Shown here in pieces: positions 7,097 to 15,824 of a stretch of 45,055 nucleotides of DNA (position 1 is the first letter of the stretch; each line of letters begins with the position of its first letter). A program made the position numbers and the translations under genes. Source of the stretch: Chlamydiia bacterium. Lineage in GTDB: Bacteria > Chlamydiota > Chlamydiia > Chlamydiales > Rhabdochlamydiaceae. The stretch is taken from assembly GCA_021324995.1 (NCBI GenBank), contig JAJPIB010000077.1:1-45055 (forward strand). Direction: 5' to 3'. The notes beneath the pieces were generated by a model that did not search any database, had not been told where the DNA came from, and saw only the letters and a list, made by a program, of their open reading frames with translations.

Positions 7097-7885
7097 ATGC
7101 AGAAGAAGCCTAAAATTTTAGTTACTAATGATGATGGGATCACAGCTCCTGGGTTAAAACACTTGTGGGAAGCGCTTGTTGATTTCGCAGATCTCTATAT
7201 CGTCGCCCCTTCCGCCGAACAGTCGGGGGTCGGTTTGTCGATTACGCTTAGAGACCCTATTCATATCGTTCCAGTTCAATGGGAAAAGGATACACCTGCA
7301 TGGAAAGTGACAGGAACTCCTGCGGATTGCGTGCGCATGGGAATGAGCGTCATTTTAACCTCACCTCCTGACCTGATTGTTTCAGGAATTAATCGAGGCG
7401 CAAATTCAGGGCGTAATGTGCTTTACAGCGGGACAATCGGCGGCGTGATCGAGGGAATCTTACGGAATGTTCCAGGAGTCGCTTTTTCCTGTGTCGATTT
7501 CGCTGACCCTGATTATAAAAAAACAATTCCTCTCATCGTACCTATCGTAAAGCATTTGCTTGAACAGCCTCTTCCTAAAGGCACTCTACTTAACGTTAAT
7601 TTCCCTGAGACCGAAGAAATTTTAGGAGTGAAAATGGCGCGCCAAGGCAGAGGTTTTTGGATGGAAGATCCAGACAAAAGAGTTCACCCCGAAGGACATT
7701 CTTATTACTGGCTCGGAGGCAGATGGAAAGATTACGATGAGCATGAGGATAGCGATGTTCACTTGCTTAAACAAGGGTTCGCTGCCGCTGTTCCCATTCA
7801 CGTCAGCGAACTTACCGACCTTGCTCACTTCAATGAAAGAAAAGAAGAGTTCAACAACGCTCTGAAATGTTTATTAACGACTTGA
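7097..7885 (+). CDS. surE: 5'/3'-nucleotidase SurE
   Basis: A 262-residue protein starting MQKKPKILVTNDDGITAPG, with the SurE metal-binding NDDG motif at the N-terminus. The conserved VAPSAEQSGVG, GTPADCVR, SGINRGANSGRNVLYSGTIG and NVNFP segments follow. SurE hydrolyses nucleoside monophosphates. The frame is open from 7055, but AAAGGA seven bases before ATG 7097 and family alignment place the start there. The end overlaps the convergent lipoprotein gene by 12 bases. Confidence 0.95.
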   Translation: MQKKPKILVTNDDGITAPGLKHLWEALVDFADLYIVAPSAEQSGVGLSITLRDPIHIVPVQWEKDTPAWKVTGTPADCVRMGMSVILTSPPDLIVSGINRGANSGRNVLYSGTIGGVIEGILRNVPGVAFSCVDFADPDYKKTIPLIVPIVKHLLEQPLPKGTLLNVNFPETEEILGVKMARQGRGFWMEDPDKRVHPEGHSYYWLGGRWKDYDEHEDSDVHLLKQGFAAAVPIHVSELTDLAHFNERKEEFNNALKCLLTT

Positions 7886-8299
7886 GATGAGTTGGGCGCG
7901 CTTTCTAGTTAAGGCGCGCTCATAAGCATCTAAACGGACCAACGCTTCATGTTGCGCTCTCTCAACCACCTCTCTCCCTCCTTCAATCGCATAGATCCGA
8001 CGGAGCTCTGTCTCCAGCTTTGCATCGATCTCGTTTTCTTCGATAGCAACTTCCCCTTCTAACTCTTCTAAATGCTTTTGCTGAAACTCGCGCGCTTCAA
8101 TCATTAAGCCGACCAAAGATTCAAAGCGCCTCTTAAGGAGTGGTTCAGCGCGCAGCAGCTGCTCTCGATTTTCAATTTTGGCAAGATCTTCCACTAATGC
8201 CCTACAGCGCTCCTTGCCTTCTCGATGAAATTCTTCTGAAGAATTAGGAGAACAGCCGCAAAACAACGGCAGAAAACAACTTAGAATCAACCATCGCAT
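7874..8299 (-). CDS. Small predicted lipoprotein
   Basis: A 141-residue protein with a short hydrophobic leader and lipobox LFCGC, giving lipid attachment at Cys16. The mature part is strongly charged and helical, with many Glu/Arg and heptad-like leucines (RRFESLVGLMIEAREFQQKH), so it is probably a coiled coil. Family not recognised. It is convergent with surE, overlapping by 12 bases, and lies downstream of glgB on the same strand. Confidence 0.72.
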   Translation of the reverse strand: MRWLILSCFLPLFCGCSPNSSEEFHREGKERCRALVEDLAKIENREQLLRAEPLLKRRFESLVGLMIEAREFQQKHLEELEGEVAIEENEIDAKLETELRRIYAIEGGREVVERAQHEALVRLDAYERALTRKRAQLISSR

Positions 8300-8344
8300 C
8301 GTGAAACCCCAAATCGTATTCAGAATACTGAGGAATAGATTTTT

Positions 8345-8372
8345 ATGGAAATAACCTTTCGGCTATTTCCAT
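8345..8372. repeat. Inverted repeat after glgB
   Basis: A perfect nine-base stem (ATGGAAATA / TATTTCCAT) with a ten-base loop just past the glgB stop codon. There is no T run on the correct side in either direction, so a canonical intrinsic terminator is not supported. It may be a 3'-end stabilising hairpin. Confidence 0.4.
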
Positions 8373-8380
8373 GAAAAAGA

Positions 8381-11080
8381 TTAAGGATAAAACGCTTCTT
8401 CGAGCAGGATCGCAGTATAAGGTGGCAAACGAAGCTCTAGCCCAATGGGATAGTCCGAATGATCACGAATGATATTGACGTTGGCGTTTGTTCGTCCTCC
8501 TCCACCGTACTGCAAAGCATCCGTGTTATACACTTCTTTTACCCCAGCAAGCTTTCTAAGCTCTGGCGCATCTTTCGGCAAGTTGATTCTATAATAAGGA
8601 ATATCATGATTTGATGTGTTGAAAACACAGGCAAATTGCTGGCCGCGCCCTCTGCGATGAAAACTCATCACACCATTTTCCTTATCCGTTGCTTCAATCC
8701 ATGCGATACCGCTATCTGTTTGATCCCATAACCCTGGACTTCGAAGAAAGAGGTCATTCAAATCTCTGCGACAAGCTTGCGCACCTGAATGGTATTGATG
8801 TTCGTGAACATTAACATTAGGATCGAGTTCTTCCCATTGAACCGAAGCTCGAGCAGGGGTTCCAGGAGTTCTTTGTGTATTATTTTTAATAATACCATGC
8901 CATTCAAGGCTTTGGAGGATGTCGTTGCCCATGCAATCAAGAACAATTCCTCCGCCGCGAAGCAATTGGTAAGCCAGTGCCATGCGACCGTTCGCAAATT
9001 TTTCAGCCCGATTCATTCCGGACATCTTAGCGAGAATTGTTCCTTTTCCATTGGCATTCTCATCATGGGAGTAAGGAATAACAACTTTGCCACGCGGACG
9101 AATATCACTATGCCCATCGACATCTCTGAGGGTGCTTGTAAAAAGACCGTAAAGCTCTTTTCTTTGAGAGACGTCCGCTTTCCAATACTTGAGAGAATCG
9201 TTCATAAACCCCATGTGCCAGGTAAAGTCAAATCCAAGGCCATGCTTCTTGACGTGCTCTCCTTTTTGATGAGGAGGTCTTACGATGTTTGGAAACGCAG
9301 AGGATTCTTCAGCCATTGTGATCGTACCAGGAAATTGCTGATGGAGGTGCGTGTTTAAATCGCGAAGAAAACGCTTAGCATCTAAGTTCACTTCGGTGCC
9401 ATGCTTATTATAGCGCTTTCTATAATCACCTGGCCTATCGTAGTTGTGATAGAGCATACTTGAGACTGCATCCACCCGCAATCCATCGAGATGGAGCTTG
9501 CGGAACAGGAAGTCTGCGTTAGATCCAAGAAAGTTCAAAACGAATCGCTTTTTATAATCCAAAATGCGAGTTCCCCACTTAGGATGCAGGGCGACTTCTA
9601 AATCATCGTCTTCAAAAATAGGGCTTCCATCAAAGTCGCAAAGCGCGAACCCGTCAATGGCAAAGTGTGCAGGGACCCAGTCTGCAAACACACAAATGTT
9701 TCGATTGTGCATATAGTCCACAAAATATTGAAAATCTTCCCAACTTCCCATTTCAGGATGAGGTGCAAAGAAGTTAGTGATCTGATAACCCATAGAAATC
9801 GGCTGTGGATGAGAAAATAAGGCCATGAGCTCAATCGCATTATAGCAGTTTGTTTTGCAATACTCATGTAATCGAGGAGCAAGCTCTCTCCAATTGAGGG
9901 TTTTTCCCCCTTCACCTACCTGCCAGCTGGGCGAATGCACTTCATAAATTGTCAACGGTTGCTTTGAGAAGTCGTGATGTACCCGATTCGCCAACCAGGG
10001 TCCATCTGTCCAGGGATATTCCTTGTCGATGTCAACAACCATAGATTCATGATTTTCCCTCTTTCCATCAAGGTCATGGATTAAGTTTCTAAATGCAAAA
10101 GGATCCACCTTTTTGACAGGCTCGCCGCCATTTTTTCCCGTGATCATATAATGGAAAGTACGTCCAGGTTTGGCAGCATGCGTTTTTGTTGACCATGTTC
10201 CATCGCTTTCTTTTTTCATTTCAATCGCCTGTTCAACTCTTCCAAAAGCAGTCAGGTTCAACACAACTTTGCATGCGTTAGGCGCGAAAACTCTAAAAGT
10301 GGTTTGATTTGCATATCCATTGTAATGAGCTCCGAATTTGCGATAGGCGCCAAAATCAATGAGATTTCCATAAAAAGGAGGATGAATCCCTTGAGTGCGC
10401 AACTCATTTTGCGCTAGAAGAGGCAGGTCTTTAAAAACAGCTTTCAGATACTCATAGGTCGATTTCATGTTGGGCAGGCAACTTTTGAAAAAATCGACTT
10501 TGTGCTTGATGAGTTGGGCTGAGTCAGGGTGGCCTTGAGCTAATTTGTAGTCATAAGTAAGCTCTTCGATCACTTGATTGAGAAGCTTTCCCGATCCATT
10601 CCCGAGAAGAGAAGGAAAATCTACCTTAAGGATGCTTGTGTCTTTTTTTAGATGCCATTCGCCAAAGCTACTTCCATTGGGGCAGCCGGAGGCAAGCCAA
10701 ACCATTCTATAGATCTTTCCCGTCAACTCAGAAGGAAGTTTCTTTAGCTCTTTATGAAACTCTATAGGATTCAAGGAATCAAGCATTCCCATAAGCATCT
10801 TTATGTCTCCCACGTGCTTTTGATAAATCTCATCAGGGCTAAGATGAGTGGGTGCTACAGGGTAAAGTTCTTTCTGAATCGCTTTATAAAGGTCTACAAC
10901 CCTCTCTTCTAAAGATCGCTTTCGTTGACTAGACAAGGTAGCGCTATTTGGGTTGTGAGGATCTATCTCATCGAGATACTGCCTCATTAGCTCGACTTTA
11001 TCTTCAAACCTTCTGTCATTAGCCTCAGGCGAAGCAAGAAAAGAATAGGCATTCCGCAAAGGATTTATTATAGAACTCAT
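8381..11080 (-). CDS. glgB: 1,4-alpha-glucan branching enzyme, with long N-terminal extension
   Basis: An 899-residue GH13 protein. The first 260 or so residues match no domain I recognise. A CBM48-like domain begins near TTFRVFAPNACKVVL, followed by IYEVHSPSW, MGYQITNFFAP and FADWVPAHF (substrate-loop regions). GLRVDAV carries the nucleophile Asp537, MAEESS the acid/base Glu591/592, and SHDEN (about residue 672) the transition-state Asp. The C-terminal all-beta domain is present. It would form alpha-1,6 branches in glycogen. The 'SHDEVVHGK' segment usual in GlgB reads SHDENANGK here. The ATG at 11080 has GGAG seven bases upstream; the frame is open to 11143. The usual bacterial GlgB is about 630-760 residues. 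MalQ at 38.5 kb acts in the same pathway. Confidence 0.88.
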   Translation of the reverse strand: MSSIINPLRNAYSFLASPEANDRRFEDKVELMRQYLDEIDPHNPNSATLSSQRKRSLEERVVDLYKAIQKELYPVAPTHLSPDEIYQKHVGDIKMLMGMLDSLNPIEFHKELKKLPSELTGKIYRMVWLASGCPNGSSFGEWHLKKDTSILKVDFPSLLGNGSGKLLNQVIEELTYDYKLAQGHPDSAQLIKHKVDFFKSCLPNMKSTYEYLKAVFKDLPLLAQNELRTQGIHPPFYGNLIDFGAYRKFGAHYNGYANQTTFRVFAPNACKVVLNLTAFGRVEQAIEMKKESDGTWSTKTHAAKPGRTFHYMITGKNGGEPVKKVDPFAFRNLIHDLDGKRENHESMVVDIDKEYPWTDGPWLANRVHHDFSKQPLTIYEVHSPSWQVGEGGKTLNWRELAPRLHEYCKTNCYNAIELMALFSHPQPISMGYQITNFFAPHPEMGSWEDFQYFVDYMHNRNICVFADWVPAHFAIDGFALCDFDGSPIFEDDDLEVALHPKWGTRILDYKKRFVLNFLGSNADFLFRKLHLDGLRVDAVSSMLYHNYDRPGDYRKRYNKHGTEVNLDAKRFLRDLNTHLHQQFPGTITMAEESSAFPNIVRPPHQKGEHVKKHGLGFDFTWHMGFMNDSLKYWKADVSQRKELYGLFTSTLRDVDGHSDIRPRGKVVIPYSHDENANGKGTILAKMSGMNRAEKFANGRMALAYQLLRGGGIVLDCMGNDILQSLEWHGIIKNNTQRTPGTPARASVQWEELDPNVNVHEHQYHSGAQACRRDLNDLFLRSPGLWDQTDSGIAWIEATDKENGVMSFHRRGRGQQFACVFNTSNHDIPYYRINLPKDAPELRKLAGVKEVYNTDALQYGGGGRTNANVNIIRDHSDYPIGLELRLPPYTAILLEEAFYP

Positions 11081-11392
11081 TTGAATCTCCGGGCAATTAA
11101 TTTTAATATAAGTAATTATATTATAAGAAAAGTAATAATTCAACTTAAAATAATCATAAATTTAAAATAATTAATTTAATCAAGGACCAACAACTAACTA
11201 TCTTAATCTAAAATAATTGTTAATTATTAATTTTAATTAGAAGTTTAATTCAGATACCGAAATACGGAGCCGATTACGCTTTGCCCCTCTACGAGAAATT
11301 TCCTCTATAAGAAATCGATGCGGAAAGAAAAAAACGTGAAAATCCTTGTGAAAAATCATAGGTCTCATTAATGTTTATACTTCATTTGCATC
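11081..11392. other. AT-rich intergenic region between divergent glgB and tRNA-Val
   Basis: About 310 bases, strongly AT-rich from 11095 to 11250 with many TTAATT/AATTAA words. No gene seen. It must contain the glgB promoter (minus strand) and the tRNA promoter (plus strand). TATACT at 11376-11381 is a good -10 for the tRNA transcript, 11 bases before tRNA-Val, but I see no well-spaced -35. Confidence 0.5.
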
Positions 11393-11465
11393 GGGCGTAT
11401 AGCTCAGTTGGTAGAGCGCCTGTCTTACACACAGGTGGTCATAGGTTCGAGTCCTTTTGCGCCCA
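11393..11465 (+). tRNA. tRNA-Val (anticodon TAC)
   Basis: A 73-base cloverleaf. Acceptor GGGCGTA pairs with TGCGCCC, the D arm contains AGCTCAGTTGGTAGAGC, the anticodon loop CTTACAC gives TAC, and the T arm contains GGTTCGAGTCC. No encoded CCA. Confidence 0.95.
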
Positions 11466-11481
11466 AAGGCACCCAGATCGC

Positions 11482-11555
11482 GCGGGAGTAGTTCAATTGG
11501 TTAGAGCACTGCCCTGTCACGGCAGAAGTTGCGGGTTCGAGCCCCGTCTCCCGCG
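11482..11555 (+). tRNA. tRNA-Asp (anticodon GTC)
   Basis: A 74-base cloverleaf. Acceptor GCGGGAG pairs with CTCCCGC and the discriminator is G, the identity base for Asp. The anticodon loop contains GTC and the T arm GGTTCGAGCCC. It lies 16 bases after tRNA-Val, so the two are co-transcribed. Confidence 0.95.
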
Positions 11556-11697
11556 ATCTTTCCACAATAATTAATAAATGGGATGCAGTAGAATAAGTCG
11601 GTTAACTGACTGTGCAATCTCTTTTGGTCGCGATATAAAATTTCAAACACTCAAGATTGCATTAATATTGGTCTGTTTGTAATCATGCATTTAAAAA

Positions 11698-11722
11698 AGA
11701 AAGGTTTCTGAACAGCCTTTCT
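11698..11722 (+). other. Small leader hairpin before the YitT-type gene
   Basis: A seven-base stem (AGAAAGG / CCTTTCT) with an 11-base loop in the leader about 27 bases before the ATG of the next gene. It could be a weak attenuator or chance; there is no T run after it. Confidence 0.25.
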
Positions 11723-11748
11723 ATCCAGGAACATGAGGTTCAATTCCT

Positions 11749-12648
11749 ATGCCATCTTCACAATCCACTGCAAAAATTTACCTCCATCACCTCTCTACAT
11801 TTCTTTGGCTTACTATTGGAGCCTTCCTGGCAGCTGTCTCTATCCGGATATTCTTAGTACCCAATCAACTTATTGATGGTGGCGTTGTCGGTATTGCTTT
11901 GATTCTTGCACGGCTATATGGGGACAACTATTTATCTTTGGCGATGGTTCTACTCAACATTCCGTTTCTTTATTTGGCCTTTGTCTACATACGCCGCTCC
12001 TTCGTCATCTATATGCTGATCGCTTTGCTCCTCTTTGCTGGATTTTTGATGGCTCTGCAGAATGCTCCTGCCTTTATCGCAGATCCTCTTGAAATCATCG
12101 TTTTTGGTGGCGCTATTTTAGGTATTGGGGTTGGGCTTATCATCCGGCACGGCGGATGCTTAGATGGTACGGAAATCCTTGCTATACTGATCAATCGCCG
12201 CACAGGTTTCACTGTTGGCCAAGTTGTCCTTTTTATCAACGTCTTTATTTTTGGCGCTTATGGCTGGATCTTCCACGACTGGCATATTGCCTTGCGTTCC
12301 TTAATGACTTACATCGTTGCTTTCAAGATGATCGATCTTGTCATTGTCGGGTTAGACGAGCTCAAATCGGCCCTAATCATTTCATCCAAACCTAAAGAGA
12401 TGGGTAACGCGATCATGAATGAGCTTGGATTGGGCTTGACCATCATGCATGGGAAAGGGGGATTTTCAGGAGATACGCGCGAGATTTTATTTGTGATCAT
12501 CGAACGCCTAGACCTTTCCGAGCTTAAGGAAATTGTCTTAAGAGTTGATCCAACGGCCTTCATGGCCATTGAGGACCTGCACGAAGTTGTCTATGGGAAA
12601 CAAGGTGTAATGCCTTTCAAGAAAAGGCGCAGTAAGTTTGTGAAATAG
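11749..12648 (+). CDS. YitT family membrane protein (DUF161 + DUF2179)
   Basis: A 299-residue protein with five or six hydrophobic spans in residues 15-205. It has the family's glycine-rich signature IDGGVVGIALIL, then GLIIRHGGCLDGTEILA. The soluble C-terminal DUF2179 domain (about residues 210-290) contains TIMHGKGGFSGDTREIL and DPTAFMAIEDLHEVVYG. YitT-like proteins are widespread and of unknown transport function. The start is preceded by AGGAAC and GAGG upstream. It is followed 20 bases later by a palindromic element. Confidence 0.9.
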   Translation: MPSSQSTAKIYLHHLSTFLWLTIGAFLAAVSIRIFLVPNQLIDGGVVGIALILARLYGDNYLSLAMVLLNIPFLYLAFVYIRRSFVIYMLIALLLFAGFLMALQNAPAFIADPLEIIVFGGAILGIGVGLIIRHGGCLDGTEILAILINRRTGFTVGQVVLFINVFIFGAYGWIFHDWHIALRSLMTYIVAFKMIDLVIVGLDELKSALIISSKPKEMGNAIMNELGLGLTIMHGKGGFSGDTREILFVIIERLDLSELKEIVLRVDPTAFMAIEDLHEVVYGKQGVMPFKKRRSKFVK

Positions 12649-12668
12649 TGTTTCTAGAGAACACGATC

Positions 12669-12834
12669 TATACCCAACGTGATTGAAAATTTGGTTTAGG
12701 ACCAAAGCGAAAGCTCCCGCGATTGGCGCGATCGAACCGTCGCCCCTATTAAGAAATAGGGGCGACGGTTCGATCGTCCAATCCCGGGGCTTTGGCTCGG
12801 TCTTAAATCCAAATTTTCAGTCACGTTGGGTATA
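12669..12834. mobile_element. Full-length palindromic MITE-like element
   Basis: A 166-base element whose two halves are near-perfect reverse complements. The ends are TATACCCAACGTGATT and its inverse. The centre is an uninterrupted hairpin of about 22 base pairs around 12729-12775 (CGATCGAACCGTCGCCCC / GGGGCGACGGTTCGATCG). TA flanks both ends inside the TATA, compatible with a TA target as for IS630/Tc1-type elements. It runs 14 bases into the 3' end of rfbA and supplies its stop codon. Confidence 0.85.
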
Positions 12835-13717
12835 CCGAACCGAAGAGATTTTCCCGCTCCAGCAATTGCTTCAAATAATATCCATAGTCGCTTTTTGCAA
12901 GAGCTTCTATGTTCATTTGCAATTGTTCGCGAGAAATAAATCCCATTTTATAGGCGATCTCTTCAAGACAAGCGATGCTCACTCCTTGTCTTTCTTGAAT
13001 CGTTTGGACATAAAGAGAAGCCTGCTGGAAAGCATGGTGTGTCCCTGTGTCAAGCCATGCAAACCCCCGATCGAGAAGACGCAAGTGAAGATTCCCTCTT
13101 TCAAGATAGGCTTTGTTCACATCTGTGATTTCATACTCGTTGCGAGCGGAAGGTTTTAAGCGGCGCGCTATCTCAATCACGTCATTATCATAAAAATAAA
13201 GTCCTGTAATTGCAAAACGTGAACGTGGAGCTTCGGGCTTTTCGACGATATCGATAACCTGGCCCCTTTCATCAAACTCCACGACACCATAGCGTTCGGG
13301 ATCTTTAACTTCATAACCAAAAATGACAGCGCCTTGCTCTAAATGACAGCAGGAAGAAACAAGCGAGGACAAATTGTGTCCATAAAAGATATTATCTCCC
13401 AGAATCAATGCAACGGAATCATCGCCAATAAAACTCTCGCCAATGAGAAACGCTTGGGCGATCCCTTCTGGCTTGGTTTGGCACGCATAGGAAAACTTAA
13501 GTCCGAGATGGGAACCATCGCCAAAAAGCTGTTTGAAACGAGGAAGATCTTCTGCCGTTGAGATAATGAGAATCTCTCGAATTCCAGCCATCATCAATAC
13601 GGAAATGGGATAATAGACCATCGGTTTATCGAAGACAGGCAATAACTGCTTGCACACTGTTAACGTAACAGGAAAAAGCCGAGTTCCTCTGCCCCCTGCT
13701 AAAACGATTCCCTTCAT
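12821..13717 (-). CDS. rfbA: Glucose-1-phosphate thymidylyltransferase RfbA
   Basis: A 298-residue nucleotidyltransferase that would make dTDP-glucose from glucose-1-phosphate and dTTP. The N-terminal GGRGTRLFPVT is the nucleotide-binding signature. KPMVYYPISVLM, ALILGDNIFYGH, EYEITDVNKAYL and FAWLDTGTHHA are all typical of RfbA/RmlA. GGAG lies five bases before the ATG. The extreme C-terminus (VYPT and the TGA stop) is encoded by the repeat element at 12669-12834, so the original end of the gene was replaced. No rfbB, rfbC or rfbD lies nearby in this window. Confidence 0.95.
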   Translation of the reverse strand: MKGIVLAGGRGTRLFPVTLTVCKQLLPVFDKPMVYYPISVLMMAGIREILIISTAEDLPRFKQLFGDGSHLGLKFSYACQTKPEGIAQAFLIGESFIGDDSVALILGDNIFYGHNLSSLVSSCCHLEQGAVIFGYEVKDPERYGVVEFDERGQVIDIVEKPEAPRSRFAITGLYFYDNDVIEIARRLKPSARNEYEITDVNKAYLERGNLHLRLLDRGFAWLDTGTHHAFQQASLYVQTIQERQGVSIACLEEIAYKMGFISREQLQMNIEALAKSDYGYYLKQLLERENLFGSVYPT

Positions 13718-13789
13718 CCGGTCTCCGTTGGAAACTCAACCCTCAGGGCCGAGTATTTTCAAAATTTTGCCTTGGGAAAATTTCTAGAT

Positions 13790-14308
13790 TCAAGTATCAG
13801 CAGCATAAATTCCACGCAGCCCTCGGTATTGCTCATTATAGTCGAGCCCAAACCCTACTACGAACTGATTTTCAATTTCAAAGAGTACATAATCAGGAAT
13901 ATAACTTAAATCCCTTTTCATTTTCTTAGCGAGAAGAACAAGAGTTTTGAGTGTTTTAGGTTTTTTCTTTTTACATGCGGCGATTAGGTGCACAAGCGTC
14001 GCGCCACTATCGTAAATATCATCGACGAGAAGAATGTTTTTGGAGTTAAGATCGATTTTTTCAAGGCCTTCAACAACTAGATCACCTCTTTGGGCGCCAC
14101 GCATTCCATAACTGCTCGCGCTAACGTATTCAATCCGAAGTGGAAGATTGAGCTCTCGCATAAGATCGGCAGCGACGCAGATCGCTCCCTTCATGACCAT
14201 TACAAGAGTGATCTCTTCGCCTTTGTAATGTTGTTCGATAAGACGAGCGGTTTCAACGATTTTTTTGCGAATTTCTTCTTCGGAAATCAATAGTGCACAT
14301 TTTTCCAC
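13790..14308 (-). CDS. hpt: Hypoxanthine (purine) phosphoribosyltransferase
   Basis: A 172-residue protein with the PRPP-binding motif LLVDDIYDSGATL at about residues 93-105. VMVMKGAICVAADLMREL near the N-terminus and the C-terminal FVVGFGLDYNEQYRGL are typical of bacterial Hpt. It salvages hypoxanthine/guanine to nucleotides. The start codon is GTG at 14308, six bases after AAGGAG; a nearby ATG at 14310 is out of frame. Same strand as rfbA, 72 bases apart. Confidence 0.92.
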   Translation of the reverse strand: MEKCALLISEEEIRKKIVETARLIEQHYKGEEITLVMVMKGAICVAADLMRELNLPLRIEYVSASSYGMRGAQRGDLVVEGLEKIDLNSKNILLVDDIYDSGATLVHLIAACKKKKPKTLKTLVLLAKKMKRDLSYIPDYVLFEIENQFVVGFGLDYNEQYRGLRGIYAADT

Positions 14309-14407
14309 ATCCAGCTCCTTAGAGTGTGTTATTCGGCGCCGCAGTACATCGTTGAATAACTAGGATAAGGCGCCAGTACTCTTAACGATGATGAAAATGC
14401 ATCATAA

Positions 14408-14429
14408 GAGTCTGTTCGCAGACAGACTC
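14408..14429. repeat. Short inverted repeat between hpt and accC
   Basis: A seven-base stem (GAGTCTG / CAGACTC) with an eight-base loop. It lies between the accC stop and the hpt start on the minus strand. No T run follows, so terminator function is doubtful. Confidence 0.35.
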
Positions 14430-14445
14430 CTAAACTTAAATATCG

Positions 14446-15816
14446 CTAAACGCCCTTTTTGGGAATAAAAGTACACCCTTGAAGAATCAGCCGGTCGATA
14501 TAATCGATCACATAGTCATTGCTTAGAAACTTGGGGTCATCCAACATAAATTGATGGAAAGGAATCGTCGAATACACACCTCCGATATGGAACTCTTTTA
14601 GAGCTCTTTTAGCGTTTGCGATAGCCTCTTCACGATCTTTCCCTTTGACGATCAACTTAGCAATCATAGAATCGTAATTGGACGGAATGCGATAGCCTGA
14701 GTAGCAAGCGCTATCGATCCTTACATGAGGGCCGCCTGAAGGAATATAATATTCTAAAAGGCCGGGAGAAGGGGCAAAGTGATTCGCTGGGTTTTCCGCA
14801 TTGATCCTAAATTGGATAATGTGTCCCTTAAATTCGATATCTTTTTGCTTAACCTTTAGCTTTTCTCCCATCGCGATTCTTATTTGCTCTTTGACAAGAT
14901 CAATGCCTGTCAATTCCTCGGTAACAGTATGTTCAACCTGGATCCGCGTGTTCACTTCCATGAAGTAAAAATTAAGATCTTCGTCTAGGAGGAATTCAAC
15001 TGTGCCTACGGAGTGATATTTAGCGGCGCGAACGATATCGACAGCGGCTTCACCCATTTTTTTTCTTAATGAAGAAGTGAGAATCGGGCTGGGCGCTTCC
15101 TCGATAAGCTTCTGTCTTCTTCTTTGAATCGTGCAATCCCTTTCCCCCAAATGCACATAGTTACCATGCTTGTCACCCATCACCTGTACTTCGATGTGAC
15201 GTGGGTTAACAATCATTTTTTCTAAGTAGACATCGGGATTGTTGAAACTGACTTCCGCTTCTGCGCGCGCAGCAGAAAATTGACGCACAAATTCCTCTGA
15301 GTTCTGTGCGATACGTATTCCTCTTCCCCCTCCTCCAGCAGAAGCTTTAATGAAGACTGGAAAACCTATCTTTTTAGCTTCTTTCATCGCTTCTTGTACG
15401 TCCTCTACTATCCCGTCAGAGCCTGGAATCACGGGGCATTTGACAGCTTTAGCCGTCGCTTTTGCTTTTGCTTTGTCTCCAAGAAGGGCAATTGTTTCGG
15501 CTGAAGGACCAATAAAGTTAACCCCACAACTTGCACAAATCGACGCAAAATTTGCATTCTCGCTCAAGAAGCCATAGCCTGGATGTAGAGCATCGGCGCC
15601 GGTGATCTCGCATGCGGACAAGATGTTAGATATTTTCAAATAGGACCGTTGCGAAGGGGCTTCTCCGATACAGATAGCTTCATCCGCATGTAGAACATGA
15701 AGGGCTTCCACATCCGCTTGAGAATACACGGCTACAGTTTGTAGTCCCAAGTCATGACAAGCTCGAATAATGCGAACGGCAATCTCGCCACGATTAGCAA
15801 TCAATATTTTTTTCAT
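14446..15816 (-). CDS. accC: Acetyl-CoA carboxylase, biotin carboxylase subunit
   Basis: A 456-residue ATP-grasp enzyme starting MKKILIANRGEIAVRIIRAC. Conserved HPGYGFLSENA, KASAGGGGRGIR (ATP-binding glycine loop), ERDCTIQRRRQKLIEEAPSP and MEVNTRIQVEHTVTE segments cover the catalytic core. It carboxylates the biotin on AccB, the first step of fatty-acid synthesis. It begins eight bases downstream of the accB stop codon, so the two form an operon. The order efp-accB-accC matches Chlamydia. Confidence 0.97.
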   Translation of the reverse strand: MKKILIANRGEIAVRIIRACHDLGLQTVAVYSQADVEALHVLHADEAICIGEAPSQRSYLKISNILSACEITGADALHPGYGFLSENANFASICASCGVNFIGPSAETIALLGDKAKAKATAKAVKCPVIPGSDGIVEDVQEAMKEAKKIGFPVFIKASAGGGGRGIRIAQNSEEFVRQFSAARAEAEVSFNNPDVYLEKMIVNPRHIEVQVMGDKHGNYVHLGERDCTIQRRRQKLIEEAPSPILTSSLRKKMGEAAVDIVRAAKYHSVGTVEFLLDEDLNFYFMEVNTRIQVEHTVTEELTGIDLVKEQIRIAMGEKLKVKQKDIEFKGHIIQFRINAENPANHFAPSPGLLEYYIPSGGPHVRIDSACYSGYRIPSNYDSMIAKLIVKGKDREEAIANAKRALKEFHIGGVYSTIPFHQFMLDDPKFLSNDYVIDYIDRLILQGCTFIPKKGV

Positions 15817-15824
15817 AATCCCTA

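Noticed and set aside
8789-9358. 189-codon plus-strand open frame inside glgB
   Set aside because: Antisense to the catalytic domain of glgB; no recognisable protein features.
12683-13159. 158-codon plus-strand frame through the palindromic element into rfbA
   Set aside because: Half is element sequence and half is antisense to rfbA; the palindrome explains the open frame.
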